Shown: positions 1 to 8,986, counted from the first letter of the stretch. The stretch is 64,000 nucleotides of DNA from Maribacter spongiicola (GCF_004364165.1 NZ_SOAY01000010.1:1267098-1331097); one strand, 5' to 3'. Notes: generated by a model not told the origin, from the sequence alone. Translations and numbers: made by a program.

Positions 1-743
1 ACACCATTCCTATCTACAATATTGAAAAGAATACCTTGGTAAAACGCCAGGTAATTGCTAGCGACGTGTTCTCATTATATGAATGGGCAGATCACATGTT
101 ATCTGTAAGTAACAACGGTGCAGCAAGTATTGTTTGGAGAGAGGTATTATTAATGGCGGCATTCGGAGAGAAGTATCCAGATTTGACCCAAGAAGAAGCA
201 GATGCTTATTTTAAAGAAACACCAAGAAAAGACTTGACCGATTTAAGTAATGATGTTGTCAACTTGCCACTGCGTGAGTTAGGTATTACATCAGATGAAT
301 GGCGATTGGGTAGTTTTTTCACTAGAGGAGCAAATACCTATGTTGGTGATAAAGGTGGTAGTATAGGTTCACCACAAGGGTTAATGAAATTCTTGGTACA
401 GTTAGAGCAAGGTAAAGTGGTTGATGAAGATTCTAGTTTAGAAATGAAGCGATTAATGTATATGACCGATCGTAGAATTCGTTACGCGCAATCTCCAGCA
501 TTGAAAGAGGCAGCTGTGTATTTTAAATCGGGCTCTTTATACAAATGCGATAGAAGCAAAGGGGAGGCATGTGGTAAATATATGGGGAACGTAACTAATT
601 TTATGAACTCGGTTATCATTGTTGAGCATCCAGATAATTGCAGGTATATGGTGGTGCTAATGACAAACGTACTCCGTAAAAACTCCGCCAGTGATCACAT
701 GTATTTAGCGGGTAATATTGATAAAATTATACGAAAGGGATAA
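1..743 (+). CDS. Serine hydrolase, beta-lactamase/penicillin-binding fold (C-terminal part)
   Basis: The reading frame is already open at base 3 and runs off the left edge, so only the C-terminal part (about 247 residues) is seen. A Ser-x-Asn-type motif (SNNGAAS) and a KTG-like box (FKSGSLYKC) mark the penicillin-recognising serine hydrolase superfamily; the SxxK nucleophile motif must lie upstream. Such proteins act on peptidoglycan peptides or beta-lactam-like amides in the periplasm. The spacing between the SxN and KSG boxes is long for a true class A beta-lactamase, so an endogenous hydrolase is as likely as a resistance enzyme. A second superfamily member lies at 35713-36618. The gene converges with the XRE regulator after a 36-bp gap. 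Confidence 0.7.
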   Translation, partial: TIPIYNIEKNTLVKRQVIASDVFSLYEWADHMLSVSNNGAASIVWREVLLMAAFGEKYPDLTQEEADAYFKETPRKDLTDLSNDVVNLPLRELGITSDEWRLGSFFTRGANTYVGDKGGSIGSPQGLMKFLVQLEQGKVVDEDSSLEMKRLMYMTDRRIRYAQSPALKEAAVYFKSGSLYKCDRSKGEACGKYMGNVTNFMNSVIIVEHPDNCRYMVVLMTNVLRKNSASDHMYLAGNIDKIIRKG

Positions 744-779
744 GTGAATTTACTAAGTAAGGTTTGCAGCTGGGTTTAG

Positions 780-2258
780 TTAGGATTTAAATTTGGCCTG
801 CAACTCTTCTACAATAGATTCCACCTTTTTGTTTTTATCGATTCTATCTAGAACCATAGCAGTGTTTTGACGCTCCTTACAGTTTTTGATAGCACAACGC
901 TCGCAAGTAACTCCGACCTTTTGAGACTTGAATTTTGGGTCATCCAGAAATTTGATTTTGCGTGCAAGTTGTTTGTTCATCAACAGACCAATACTGATAC
1001 TTCTGTATTGATTATCCTTGAACGGGTCTTTTGTTGCAGAAGAGAAAACAATGTAGCTATTGTCTTCGCCATCATACTCAGAAATTTGACAATCAAATTC
1101 ATGGTCTTTTTGGCTCATTTTAATATCGTTGAGAACTTTTAACGATACCCAACGGCGGCAATAGTGCTCGTTTGTTTCATTAGCTCTAGGTGAATGTTGA
1201 TGAGAAAGGTGCAACTCTTTTTTTAAATGGTATTTTTTACTGCCTAATCTGTGTGTAAACCGTAAGAAAAAGAGGTTTTGGATATTGAAGGAATTAGGTA
1301 GAATATTTGTAAGACGCTGATAAACCGATTCTGGAGAAGCATTAAAGCCATTTATAAGGGATAAGAATTTCTTGGCATCAAAAGTCTCTTTTGAAAATAC
1401 CTCTTCTATTTTTGGTACAAGAAGCGTTTTTGGAATTATCAATGCGCCGGCAAAATAAGAGGCGTAAAAATTATTTAGGACTTGGTCAAAATTTTCAAAC
1501 TTTATCCAAGGAAAAGAATACAGTCTATCTGTGTATGCAAGAAAGTTATAAGCAATTTCTTTGGCGTAAATAAAAGCGCGCTGAGCTTCGTTAATGTCCG
1601 CAGATAGTAATAAGGTTTTATTTTCTGGAACAAAAAGAGATCTCAAGTTTTCTAGAGCTTCGTATTTTTCTATTTCTCCGTTGTTAATAATGTATCCATA
1701 TTCTTCTATTAAAATCTCTTCTAAATCTTTTGAAGAAAGTGTTTTGGATAAATCGATATGGTATGCTTTGGCAAATTTTAAAACTTGCTGCTCTATGTCA
1801 TCAAAGTAGTTATGGTTGGCTTCTTGGTAAGAGCGTAAAGAAGCAAGGTAAAAGCTTTCTCTACTAAAGCTATAATGCTGTGCTATTTCTATAATGGTAC
1901 TTATAAAGGCATTGACCTTCGCGGGTGCCGTAGCAACAATATCTATAAGGTCGCTCTCTTTTATGCCGAATAGCTCTAAAGGTATTTCCTTTAAAATTTT
2001 TGACCGTAGTAAATCGCCAATAGGTGCCAAATTCTTATCCAGCTTTAATGAGACCATTTGATCGTAAGGCACGTCTAATTTCTCTGCGAGAAGAATTATT
2101 TTATCTGGCTTCGGATATTTTTTTCCTTTTTCAATTTCGTTTAAATACGATTTTGATAATCCGCAAATTTTAGATAATCCAAATAAGGACAAATTCTTAT
2201 CTGTCCGTATTTGCTTGAGTTTTAAGCCGAAAATGAGTTTTATATATTCTTGTTCCAT
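780..2258 (-). CDS. XRE-family regulator with degenerate ImmA/IrrE domain (RamB/ScfR-like)
   Basis: This 492-residue protein starts with a Cro/C1-type helix-turn-helix (about residues 9-64). The middle region aligns in pattern with ImmA/IrrE (DUF955), but the HExxH zinc motif is replaced by KEIAYN, so it is probably a sensor rather than a protease. A C-terminal cysteine cluster (C452, C455, C460) follows. This layout is that of the short-chain fatty acyl regulators; the family member RamB controls acetate and glyoxylate genes in actinobacteria. It is divergent from aceB, which fits control of the glyoxylate shunt in response to acetyl-CoA or a related ligand. The assignment rests on architecture and neighbours; direction of control (activator or repressor) cannot be read. 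Confidence 0.8.
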   Translation of the reverse strand: MEQEYIKLIFGLKLKQIRTDKNLSLFGLSKICGLSKSYLNEIEKGKKYPKPDKIILLAEKLDVPYDQMVSLKLDKNLAPIGDLLRSKILKEIPLELFGIKESDLIDIVATAPAKVNAFISTIIEIAQHYSFSRESFYLASLRSYQEANHNYFDDIEQQVLKFAKAYHIDLSKTLSSKDLEEILIEEYGYIINNGEIEKYEALENLRSLFVPENKTLLLSADINEAQRAFIYAKEIAYNFLAYTDRLYSFPWIKFENFDQVLNNFYASYFAGALIIPKTLLVPKIEEVFSKETFDAKKFLSLINGFNASPESVYQRLTNILPNSFNIQNLFFLRFTHRLGSKKYHLKKELHLSHQHSPRANETNEHYCRRWVSLKVLNDIKMSQKDHEFDCQISEYDGEDNSYIVFSSATKDPFKDNQYRSISIGLLMNKQLARKIKFLDDPKFKSQKVGVTCERCAIKNCKERQNTAMVLDRIDKNKKVESIVEELQAKFKS

Positions 2259-2320
2259 ATTGAGATTTTAAAGATACTACATTTTGCGTACATCAGAAAA
2301 AAAGTGAATTTTATCTATTT

Positions 2321-2334
2321 AGCGAACGTTCGCT
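2321..2334. promoter_or_regulatory. Perfect 14-bp palindrome, candidate operator of the XRE regulator
   Basis: AGCGAACGTTCGCT is identical to its reverse complement and sits in the 127-bp gap between the divergent regulator and aceB. It is unusually G+C-rich for this intergenic region. A plausible aceB promoter lies just downstream: a TTG at 2334-2336, 20 bases, then TATCATTG at 2357-2364 (7 of 8 matches to TAnnTTTG), placing the palindrome over the -33 region. That position would suit repression, but control is inferred only. Confidence 0.55.
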
Positions 2335-2385
2335 TGTTTTGTAAAGTATTTTGTTTTATCATTGTGTCAACAAAAACTTTTAATA

Positions 2386-3984
2386 ATGGAAAACACGATT
2401 TTAAAACATCCGAAAATTCAGTTCGCAAATCAGGTACATCATTACTATCCTGAGATTCTAACAGACAGTGCTTTAGAATTCCTAACAGCGCTTCATGAGA
2501 ACTTTAACGACAAAAGATTACAACTACTGAAAAACCGTGAAGTCCAGCAAAAAGTCTTTGATAGTGGTCAGTTTCCCCATTTTCCTAAAGAGACAAAATC
2601 TATTCGTGAGGGTGTTTGGACTGCAGGTAAAATCCCGGAAGATTTACAGGATAGAAGGGTAGAAATTACTGGACCGGTAGATCGTAAGATGATCATTAAC
2701 GCTTTAAATTCCGGAGCTAAAACCTTTATGGCAGATTTGGAGGACAGTAATTCTCCCAGTTGGAAAAATAGTATTGAAGGTCAACAAAATTTAATGGATG
2801 CCAATACTAAGACCATTTGTTTAACAGATACTAAAAGAGGGAAATCATACCAATTAAAGGACGAAACGGCAGTGCTTTTGGTACGGCCAAGAGGTCTACA
2901 CCTTAATGAAAGACATTTATTGGTAAATGATGAAGAGGCTTCAGGAAGTTTGGTAGATTTTGGATTGTATGTTTTTCATAATACCAAAACGATGATGGAC
3001 AATGGCACGGCACCTTATTTCTATCTGCCAAAATTGGAACATTATACAGAAGCGCGCTGGTGGAACGAGGTTTTTGAATTTGCCCAGGAGTATTTAAACG
3101 TGCCTAAAGGTACATTTAAGGCAACTGTTTTGGTAGAAACCATTACCGCTAGCTTTCAATTAGACGAAATCATTTTTGAATTGAAAGATCATATTGTAGG
3201 GCTAAACTGCGGCCGTTGGGATTACATATTCTCGTACATTAAAAAGTTTAGAAACCACCCTGGTTTTGTGGTACCCAATAGAGATCAGGTTACAATGACC
3301 ACTCCGTTTATGGACGCCTACGCAAAATTGGTTGTTCAAAGATGTCATAAGCGTGGCATACTTGCTATTGGCGGTATGGCTGCTCAAATTCCTATCAAGA
3401 ACGATGATAAGGCAAATGCAGAAGCCTTGGAGAAAGTGCGAAAAGATAAAGAGCGCGAAGTACAAAATGGTCATGATGGTACATGGGTTGCTCACCCTGC
3501 TTTGGTTGAGGTAGCCATGAACGAGTTTAATAAGCATATGTCTACACCAAACCAAATGCATGTATTACGTGAAGATGTAATAGTGACGGAGGAAGATCTT
3601 GTTGAAATCCCAAGAGGAACTATTACAGAAGCTGGAATAAGGAAAAATATCAATGTGGGTATTTTATATACTGAAGCTTGGTTAAGAGGGCATGGCGCGG
3701 TTGCACTTTATAACTTAATGGAAGACGCCGCAACGGCAGAAATTTCTAGAACCCAAGTATGGCAGTGGTTGAAGAATGAAGTCATTCTTGCCGATGGCCG
3801 TAAGTTGACTATAGAATTGTATATAGAAATATTCGAAAACGAAGTTGAAAAATTAATAACCGAAGTGGGTGAGGACAACCTGAAAAATAGCAAGTTTGAA
3901 TTGGCAATACAGCTATTTGATAAACTGGTGGTATCAGATGATTTCGAGGAATTCTTAACCTTACCGGCATACAAATTCATATAA
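2386..3984 (+). CDS. aceB: Malate synthase A
   Basis: Condenses glyoxylate with acetyl-CoA to malate, the second glyoxylate-shunt step, in the cytosol. The 532-residue length fits the A-type enzyme. The family signature is intact (KDHIVGLN followed by CGRWDYIF, about residues 267-282). The ATG at 2386 was chosen over an in-frame ATG 24 bases upstream because MENTILKHPK gives the usual N-terminus and the leader before it is A-rich. It is followed by a strong stem-loop and then aceA on the same strand, so the two probably form one transcript. Controlled, by inference, by the divergent XRE/RamB-like regulator. Confidence 0.96.
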   Translation: MENTILKHPKIQFANQVHHYYPEILTDSALEFLTALHENFNDKRLQLLKNREVQQKVFDSGQFPHFPKETKSIREGVWTAGKIPEDLQDRRVEITGPVDRKMIINALNSGAKTFMADLEDSNSPSWKNSIEGQQNLMDANTKTICLTDTKRGKSYQLKDETAVLLVRPRGLHLNERHLLVNDEEASGSLVDFGLYVFHNTKTMMDNGTAPYFYLPKLEHYTEARWWNEVFEFAQEYLNVPKGTFKATVLVETITASFQLDEIIFELKDHIVGLNCGRWDYIFSYIKKFRNHPGFVVPNRDQVTMTTPFMDAYAKLVVQRCHKRGILAIGGMAAQIPIKNDDKANAEALEKVRKDKEREVQNGHDGTWVAHPALVEVAMNEFNKHMSTPNQMHVLREDVIVTEEDLVEIPRGTITEAGIRKNINVGILYTEAWLRGHGAVALYNLMEDAATAEISRTQVWQWLKNEVILADGRKLTIELYIEIFENEVEKLITEVGEDNLKNSKFELAIQLFDKLVVSDDFEEFLTLPAYKFI

Positions 3985-3989
3985 AAAAC

Positions 3990-4022
3990 GATCCTGCCAT
4001 TGCGGCAACAATGTGCAGGATC
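3990..4022 (+). promoter_or_regulatory. Stem-loop between aceB and aceA
   Basis: GATCCTGC and CATTG pair with CAATG and GCAGGATC around a 6-base loop, leaving one bulged T: a 13-bp stem, strong for this AT-rich genome. No T-run follows (next bases TCATTATC), so it is not a classical terminator. An A-run precedes it. It ends 34 bases before the aceA start. The likely role is mRNA processing or stability, giving unequal aceB and aceA levels, or partial attenuation. Confidence 0.6.
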
Positions 4023-4056
4023 TCATTATCAATAATAAATAACGTAGTTCAAAATT

Positions 4057-5688
4057 ATGAAAAATCTAGATCAAAACAAGTACAGTTCGGCATTAGAGAC
4101 TGTAAGAAACTTAAAGCAAAAGTACGGAGCAACTTGGAATGATATCAACCCAGAAAATGCTGCTAGAATGGTCGCTCAAAATCGTTTTAAAACCGGATTG
4201 GATATTGCTAAATATACAGCGGGCATTATGAGAAAAGATATGGCGGAGTATGATGCAGATTCATCTAATTACACACAATCTTTAGGGTGCTGGCACGGGT
4301 TTGTGGCACAGCAAAAAATGATTGCAGTGAAGAAACACCACAAAACTACCAGTAAAAAATATTTATACCTTTCTGGGTGGATGGTGGCAGCCTTACGTTC
4401 AGAATTCGGACCGTTACCTGATCAGTCTATGCACGAAAAAACAGCGGTTTCCAGTTTAATTGCAGAAATCTATGATTTTTTACGCCAGGCAGATGCTATA
4501 GAATTGAACGATTTGTTCAGAAGATTGGAGAATGGGGAAGATGTACAGGATGAAATTGATAATTATGAAACCCATATTGTACCTATAATTGCAGATATAG
4601 ATGCCGGTTTTGGTAATGAAGAGGCTACTTATTTATTGGCTAAAAAAATGATTCAAGCGGGTGCATGTGCCATTCAAATTGAGAATCAGGTGTCAGATGC
4701 TAAGCAATGTGGACACCAAGATGGTAAGGTAACCGTACCTCATGAAGATTTCGTGGCAAAACTAAATGCAGTACGATATGCTTTTATTGAATTGGGAATT
4801 GACGATGGGGTAATCGTAGCCAGAACGGATTCTGAAGGTGCGGGACTTACACAAAAGTTGCCGGTAAGTCAAGAGCCTGGTGATTTAGCTTCACAATATT
4901 TAGCTTTTGTTGAGGCAGAGGAAATTGCCATTTCAGAGGCTCGTGAAGATGATGTCCTATTAAAAAGGGACGGTAAATTGGTGCGCCCAATTCGCTTGCC
5001 TAACGGATTATATAAATTTAGAAACGGCACTAATATAGATAGGGTGGTGTTAGATTGTATTACCAGTTTGCAAAACGGTGCAGATCTTCTTTGGATTGAG
5101 ACGCCTACGCCTAATGTAAAGCAAATTGCGCATATGGTAAATAGAATTAGAGCGGTAGTACCTAATGCAAAATTGGTATATAATAATTCCCCATCCTTTA
5201 ATTGGACATTGAATTTCCGTGGGCAGGTATATGATGAAATGCTTGCGGAAGGTGAGAATATGACGGAATATGATAGAAATAATTTAATGGCAGAGGAATA
5301 TGATACCTCAGAATTGTCTTTCCGTGCAGATATGAAAATTAGAAGTTTTCAAGTAGATGGAGCAAGAGATGCTGGTATTTTCCACCACTTGATTACATTA
5401 CCGACATATCATACTACAGCGTTACATATGAGCGATCTTACTAAAGGTTATTTTGGTGAAGAAAGTATGTTGGCATACGTAAAAGGTGTACAAAGACAAG
5501 AAATCCGTAAAGGTGTTTCTTGTGTAAAACATCAGAGAATGGCTGGGTCTGATCTAGGTGACGATCATAAATCTTTCTTTGCTGGTGATAAGGCATTAAA
5601 AGCAGGTGGCGAGAAGAATACGTCTAACCAGTTTGATGCAGGATCTAAAAGCAAAAAGGTAGAAAAAGAAGTAGGAGTGTTATCCTAA
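4057..5688 (+). CDS. aceA: Isocitrate lyase (long, Pseudomonas-like subfamily)
   Basis: Cleaves isocitrate to glyoxylate and succinate, the first glyoxylate-shunt step. At 543 residues it is longer than the E. coli type. The active-site segment reads KQCGH (catalytic Cys218) instead of the common KKCGH, followed by QDGKVTVP, a form I associate with the Pseudomonas-like subfamily. Other conserved parts include ADIDAGFGN (metal site) and NNSPSFNW. It follows aceB after 72 bp with a stem-loop between, and ends at a clear terminator. Together the pair allows growth on acetate, fatty acids or other C2 sources. Confidence 0.96.
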   Translation: MKNLDQNKYSSALETVRNLKQKYGATWNDINPENAARMVAQNRFKTGLDIAKYTAGIMRKDMAEYDADSSNYTQSLGCWHGFVAQQKMIAVKKHHKTTSKKYLYLSGWMVAALRSEFGPLPDQSMHEKTAVSSLIAEIYDFLRQADAIELNDLFRRLENGEDVQDEIDNYETHIVPIIADIDAGFGNEEATYLLAKKMIQAGACAIQIENQVSDAKQCGHQDGKVTVPHEDFVAKLNAVRYAFIELGIDDGVIVARTDSEGAGLTQKLPVSQEPGDLASQYLAFVEAEEIAISEAREDDVLLKRDGKLVRPIRLPNGLYKFRNGTNIDRVVLDCITSLQNGADLLWIETPTPNVKQIAHMVNRIRAVVPNAKLVYNNSPSFNWTLNFRGQVYDEMLAEGENMTEYDRNNLMAEEYDTSELSFRADMKIRSFQVDGARDAGIFHHLITLPTYHTTALHMSDLTKGYFGEESMLAYVKGVQRQEIRKGVSCVKHQRMAGSDLGDDHKSFFAGDKALKAGGEKNTSNQFDAGSKSKKVEKEVGVLS

Positions 5689-5718
5689 AAACAAACTGTA
5701 CGCCTACTTTTCCTGAAA

Positions 5719-5749
5719 TGGGTCAGCCTCCGGGTTGGCTCATTTTTTT
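5719..5749 (+). terminator. Rho-independent terminator of aceBA
   Basis: TGGGTCAGCC pairs with GGTTGGCTCA (10 bp, three G-T pairs) around a TCCG tetraloop, followed by seven T. It lies 31 bases after the aceA stop. Confidence 0.85.
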
Positions 5750-5799
5750 ATTTGGTATAGCTATCAAGTACTAAATCAAAGTTAAAAGTTTTTTTATAT

Positions 5800-5820
5800 C
5801 AAAGCACTTGCTTAGTTTTG
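5800..5820 (+). promoter_or_regulatory. TetR promoter with overlapping operator-like inverted repeat
   Basis: CAAAGCA-CT-TGCTTAG (5800-5815) is an inverted repeat with 7-base arms and one mismatch. Its right arm runs into TAGTTTTG (5813-5820), a perfect Bacteroidetes -7 element, 17 bases before the TetR start. The same repeat recurs upstream of the next gene (6420-6435). Binding here would cover the promoter, which implies autorepression. Confidence 0.75.
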
Positions 5821-5837
5821 CAGTGTAATTAGAAATA

Positions 5838-6401
5838 ATGGCACGTAAAAAACAATATAACGAAACAGAAGTCATAGAAAAGGCAATGCGCTTATTCTGG
5901 CGTAATGGCTATGAAAGTACATCGGTTCGTATGTTAGAGAAAGAAATGGGTATAAACCAATTCTCTATTTATGCCAGTTTTAAAAACAAAGAAGGAGTTT
6001 TTTTAGAAAGTATAAAATTCTATAATACCCAATTAAAAAGCATTATCGATACATTAGAAAAATCTAATAATGGTGTGCTTGGTATTAAAGAATATTTTTT
6101 AGATTTTCTTGAGTTCTCTAGAGAAGGCGCCATCTTTAAAGGGTGTTTGGTTACCAATACGGTAAACGAAATAAAAGAAGATTCCAACCCCGTAATTATG
6201 GCGGCATTAAAACGCTTTTCTTTAAATATTAGAGAGTTGTTTGTAAGGAATTTAAAACAAGACGACGAAAGGGATGTAAAAGAAATAGAAGCACAAGCAG
6301 ACTATTTAATGAACGCTCTTTTAGGTCTATCGATTTCATCAAAGGTTTTTAATGAAGAGACATTAAAAGGAATTATTGAAATGACATTTTTACACCTGTA
6401 G
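5838..6401 (+). CDS. TetR/AcrR-family transcriptional regulator
   Basis: A 187-residue protein with a typical N-terminal TetR helix-turn-helix (about residues 7-55; the recognition region reads MGINQFSIYASFKNKEGVF) and a divergent helical ligand domain. It starts the redox cluster that runs to 11858. Inverted repeats with TGCTTAG arms overlap both its own promoter and the cluster promoter, the usual pattern for a repressor released by a small molecule. The ligand is not deducible; the gene content downstream suggests a quinone, aldehyde or other electrophile. The ATG at 5838 is the first in frame after the promoter. Confidence 0.92.
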   Translation: MARKKQYNETEVIEKAMRLFWRNGYESTSVRMLEKEMGINQFSIYASFKNKEGVFLESIKFYNTQLKSIIDTLEKSNNGVLGIKEYFLDFLEFSREGAIFKGCLVTNTVNEIKEDSNPVIMAALKRFSLNIRELFVRNLKQDDERDVKEIEAQADYLMNALLGLSISSKVFNEETLKGIIEMTFLHL

Positions 6402-6407
6402 GTTTTT

Positions 6408-6440
6408 TTTGAACAATAACTAAGCAGTTGCTTAGATTTA
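6408..6440 (+). promoter_or_regulatory. Promoter and TetR operator of the redox cluster
   Basis: TTTG (6408-6411), 21 bases, then TAGATTTA (6433-6440; 7 of 8 matches to TAnnTTTG) gives a Bacteroidetes-type promoter. The perfect inverted repeat CTAAGCA-GT-TGCTTAG (6420-6435) fills the spacer and overlaps the -7 element exactly as at the TetR promoter. The first gene starts at 6476. This is the principal candidate target of the adjacent TetR protein. Confidence 0.75.
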
Positions 6441-6475
6441 ACATAAATATAATAATTAATAAAAACAATAAGATT

Positions 6476-7027
6476 ATGACAACTTTAAAAGTACACGATA
6501 TCGAGTCTGCACCAGAAGGTAGCAAAGCATTATTAGAAAGCTCTAACAAGGCATACGGAATGATTCCGGGTCTTCACGGGGTCTTGGCAGCGTCGCCAAA
6601 ATTATTAGAAGCGTACCAAACATTACATCAGTTATTTACTGAGACTTCTTTCAACGAAGACGAGTTAACTGTAGTATGGCAAACGATCAATGTTGAGCAT
6701 GCATGTCATTATTGTGTACCGGCACATACAGGTATCGCTAAAATGATGAAAGTGGATGATGCTATTACAGAGGCTTTACGTAACGAAACTCCTTTGGCAG
6801 ATGCGAAATTAGAAGCTTTACGTACGTTTACTTTAAGCATTGTACGTAACCGTGGTAATGTATCAAAAGAAGATTTAGATGCTTTTTATGCAGCTGGTTA
6901 TGGTGAAGCTCAAGTGTTGGAAATTATTTTAGGATTATCTCAAAAGGTAATTAGCAACTATACAAACCATATTGCTAATACACCAGTAGATGCAGCTTTT
7001 CAAAAGTTTGCATGGTCAAAAAAATAG
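6476..7027 (+). CDS. Carboxymuconolactone decarboxylase/AhpD-like protein
   Basis: A 183-residue all-helical AhpD-superfamily protein. The motif EHACHYCVPAHT (about residues 77-88) contains the CxxC pair and following His that act as a disulfide-based peroxidase or reductase relay in AhpD-like enzymes. It is first behind the TetR-type operator, consistent with induction by oxidants or electrophiles. The ATG at 6476 is preferred to an upstream in-frame start that would add 16 low-complexity residues and begin inside the operator. The true substrate is unknown; decarboxylase activity is unlikely given the CxxC motif and the context. Confidence 0.88.
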   Translation: MTTLKVHDIESAPEGSKALLESSNKAYGMIPGLHGVLAASPKLLEAYQTLHQLFTETSFNEDELTVVWQTINVEHACHYCVPAHTGIAKMMKVDDAITEALRNETPLADAKLEALRTFTLSIVRNRGNVSKEDLDAFYAAGYGEAQVLEIILGLSQKVISNYTNHIANTPVDAAFQKFAWSKK

Positions 7028-7191
7028 AGGTTTCATTTTCCCCGAAACCATATGTTGATTGAGTGATTGATGATAGCCTTCTGTCTTTGGGCGGAAGGTT
7101 ATTTAGTTCTCAACAACAAATAAATCACTTCGATACATGCTTCGAAGAATTTAATTCTTGATTATCGAGTAACATTAAAATAAACTTAATT

Positions 7192-7926
7192 ATGAGTACA
7201 ACTATAGAAAATAAAGTAGCTTTAGTAACAGGTGCCAACAGAGGTATTGGTAAGGCTATTGTAGAGTCATTTATTAATCACGGAGCTAAAAAAGTTTATT
7301 TAGCTGTACGTGATACCAATTCTACTAAAGAATTAGAAGATAAATACGGAGACAAAGTAGTTACGATAAAAGCTGATGTTTCAAATACACAATCCATTCA
7401 AGATTTAGCCCAAAAAGCAAATGACGTTGATGTTGTTGTAAACAATGCAGGTATTGGTGAATCTTACGGAACAATTGGTGTTGACGTAGAAAAAGATTTT
7501 ACCAAGCAATTAGAGGTGAATGCATTTGGTTTACTACGTGTAGCTAATGCTTTTGCCAAAACTTTAGAGAATAAAAAAGGAGCATTGGTACAGTTGAACT
7601 CTATAGCATCTATAAAAAACTTCCCTCAGTTATCTACATATTCTGCGTCAAAAGCGGCATCCTATTCATTGACCCAAGGTTTGCGTGCAGACCTAGGTAC
7701 GAAAGGTGTTCATATTTTAAGCGTACACCCAGGTCCAGTAATGACAGATATGGGTAAGGCGGCAGGTTTTGAAGAAGGTGCGGCAGCTTCAGAAATATCT
7801 GAAGGTATAGTAACAGCATTGGCTGCAGGTGATTTTCATTTGTTTCCAGATGCTATGGCAAAACAATTTGAAGGTGCTTACCAAGGCTTTGCAGAAAATA
7901 TAGTTTTGGCAGATTTAAATGAATAA
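7192..7926 (+). CDS. Short-chain dehydrogenase/reductase (SDR)
   Basis: A 244-residue classical SDR: nucleotide-binding TGANRGIGKA (residues 14-23), NNAG, a catalytic Ser region (LNSIASI) and the YxxxK pair in YSASK. It would reduce or oxidise a carbonyl/alcohol substrate with NAD(P)H in the cytosol. It follows the AhpD-like gene after 164 bp and precedes GAPDH by 57 bp, all on the + strand. In this setting, reduction of a reactive carbonyl is the natural guess, but the substrate cannot be read. The 164-bp gap contains weak hairpins and no gene. Confidence 0.9.
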   Translation: MSTTIENKVALVTGANRGIGKAIVESFINHGAKKVYLAVRDTNSTKELEDKYGDKVVTIKADVSNTQSIQDLAQKANDVDVVVNNAGIGESYGTIGVDVEKDFTKQLEVNAFGLLRVANAFAKTLENKKGALVQLNSIASIKNFPQLSTYSASKAASYSLTQGLRADLGTKGVHILSVHPGPVMTDMGKAAGFEEGAAASEISEGIVTALAAGDFHLFPDAMAKQFEGAYQGFAENIVLADLNE

Positions 7927-7983
7927 CTGTAAATAGAAGGTGCTAAACGTAGTTAGAATTTTTAATAAACTAAATACATCAAA

Positions 7984-8979
7984 ATGAAAAAAATAGCAAT
8001 AAACGGAATGGGGCGTATAGGTCGCGCTTCTTTAAAAGTAATTTTGGATACTCCAGAGTTAAACTTAGTAGCGGTAAACGATATTGTTTCCATAGAGAAT
8101 ATAGCTTATTTATTAAAGTATGATTCGGTTTATGGAATTTATGAAAAAGAGGTTTCTCATGATGAGAACAACTTAATTGTAGATGGAAAGAAAATAGAAT
8201 ACAACTCGCAACGCAATCCTGAAGATTTACCTTGGGCATCACATGAAATTGATGTCGTCATTGAAAGTACCGGTTTCTTCACCAAAAGTGAAGATGCCAA
8301 AAAACATATTAAAGCAGGTGCCAAATCGGTAATTATATCAGCACCTACTAAGAGTGAAGATATACCAACGGTAGTACATGGTGTAAACACAGAAGCTGGT
8401 GAAACTAATATATTTTCATGTGCTAGTTGTACCACCAATAATATTAGTCCCGTAGTAGAAGTTCTTGGGCGTAGAGTTGGTATTAAAAAAGCGATAATGA
8501 CTACTGTGCATGCCTACACGGCATCTCAAGGTATTGTTGATGCGCCTTCACAAAAGAACATGAGAATGCGTCGTGCTGGTGCAGCCAATATTGTACCGAC
8601 ATCTACAGGTGCGGCAATTGCAACCACCAAAGCTTTGCCAGAATTTGCCGGTAAGTTCGATGGTGTTGCGCTACGTGTTCCAATTCCGGTCGGGTCAATG
8701 TCAGATTTAACTTTTGTTACCGAACGCGACGTAACTCCCGAAGAGATTAATGCAATTTTTAAAGAGGAAGCGGCGACGGACAGGTATAAAAATATTCTGG
8801 ACACTACAGATCAGCCTTTGGTTTCATCGGATATTGTAAAGAATCCGCATGCGTCTACTGTAGATTTGGGTATGACCAGAGTGGTAGATGGCGATTTATT
8901 AAAAGTGATGACCTGGTATGATAACGAATGGGGATTCACCAATCAAATGATTCGTCAAATTTTGGCAGAAATTAAATAA
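7984..8979 (+). CDS. gap: Glyceraldehyde-3-phosphate dehydrogenase, type I
   Basis: A 331-residue GAPDH. NGMGRIGR (residues 6-13) binds NAD, and the Asp in VAVNDI favours NAD over NADP. The catalytic motif is SCTTNN with Cys149, followed by the HAYTASQ and WYDNEWG segments. It oxidises glyceraldehyde-3-phosphate in glycolysis. Its position inside a TetR-controlled redox cluster, not with other glycolytic genes, suggests a stress-inducible isozyme that replaces or supplements a main GAPDH, whose catalytic cysteine is a classic target of oxidants and electrophiles. A second gap gene elsewhere in the genome is expected but not visible here. A terminator-like hairpin follows. Confidence 0.95.
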   Translation: MKKIAINGMGRIGRASLKVILDTPELNLVAVNDIVSIENIAYLLKYDSVYGIYEKEVSHDENNLIVDGKKIEYNSQRNPEDLPWASHEIDVVIESTGFFTKSEDAKKHIKAGAKSVIISAPTKSEDIPTVVHGVNTEAGETNIFSCASCTTNNISPVVEVLGRRVGIKKAIMTTVHAYTASQGIVDAPSQKNMRMRRAGAANIVPTSTGAAIATTKALPEFAGKFDGVALRVPIPVGSMSDLTFVTERDVTPEEINAIFKEEAATDRYKNILDTTDQPLVSSDIVKNPHASTVDLGMTRVVDGDLLKVMTWYDNEWGFTNQMIRQILAEIK

Positions 8980-8986
8980 AACAACG

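Noticed and set aside
3202-3561. Open frame on the minus strand inside aceB
   Set aside because: It lies wholly inside a certain gene, has no promoter or recognisable protein features, and is typical of antisense frames produced by codon bias.
7028-7191. Weak hairpins between the AhpD-like and SDR genes as a terminator
   Set aside because: Stems are short with G-T pairs and lack a T-run; not strong enough to list.
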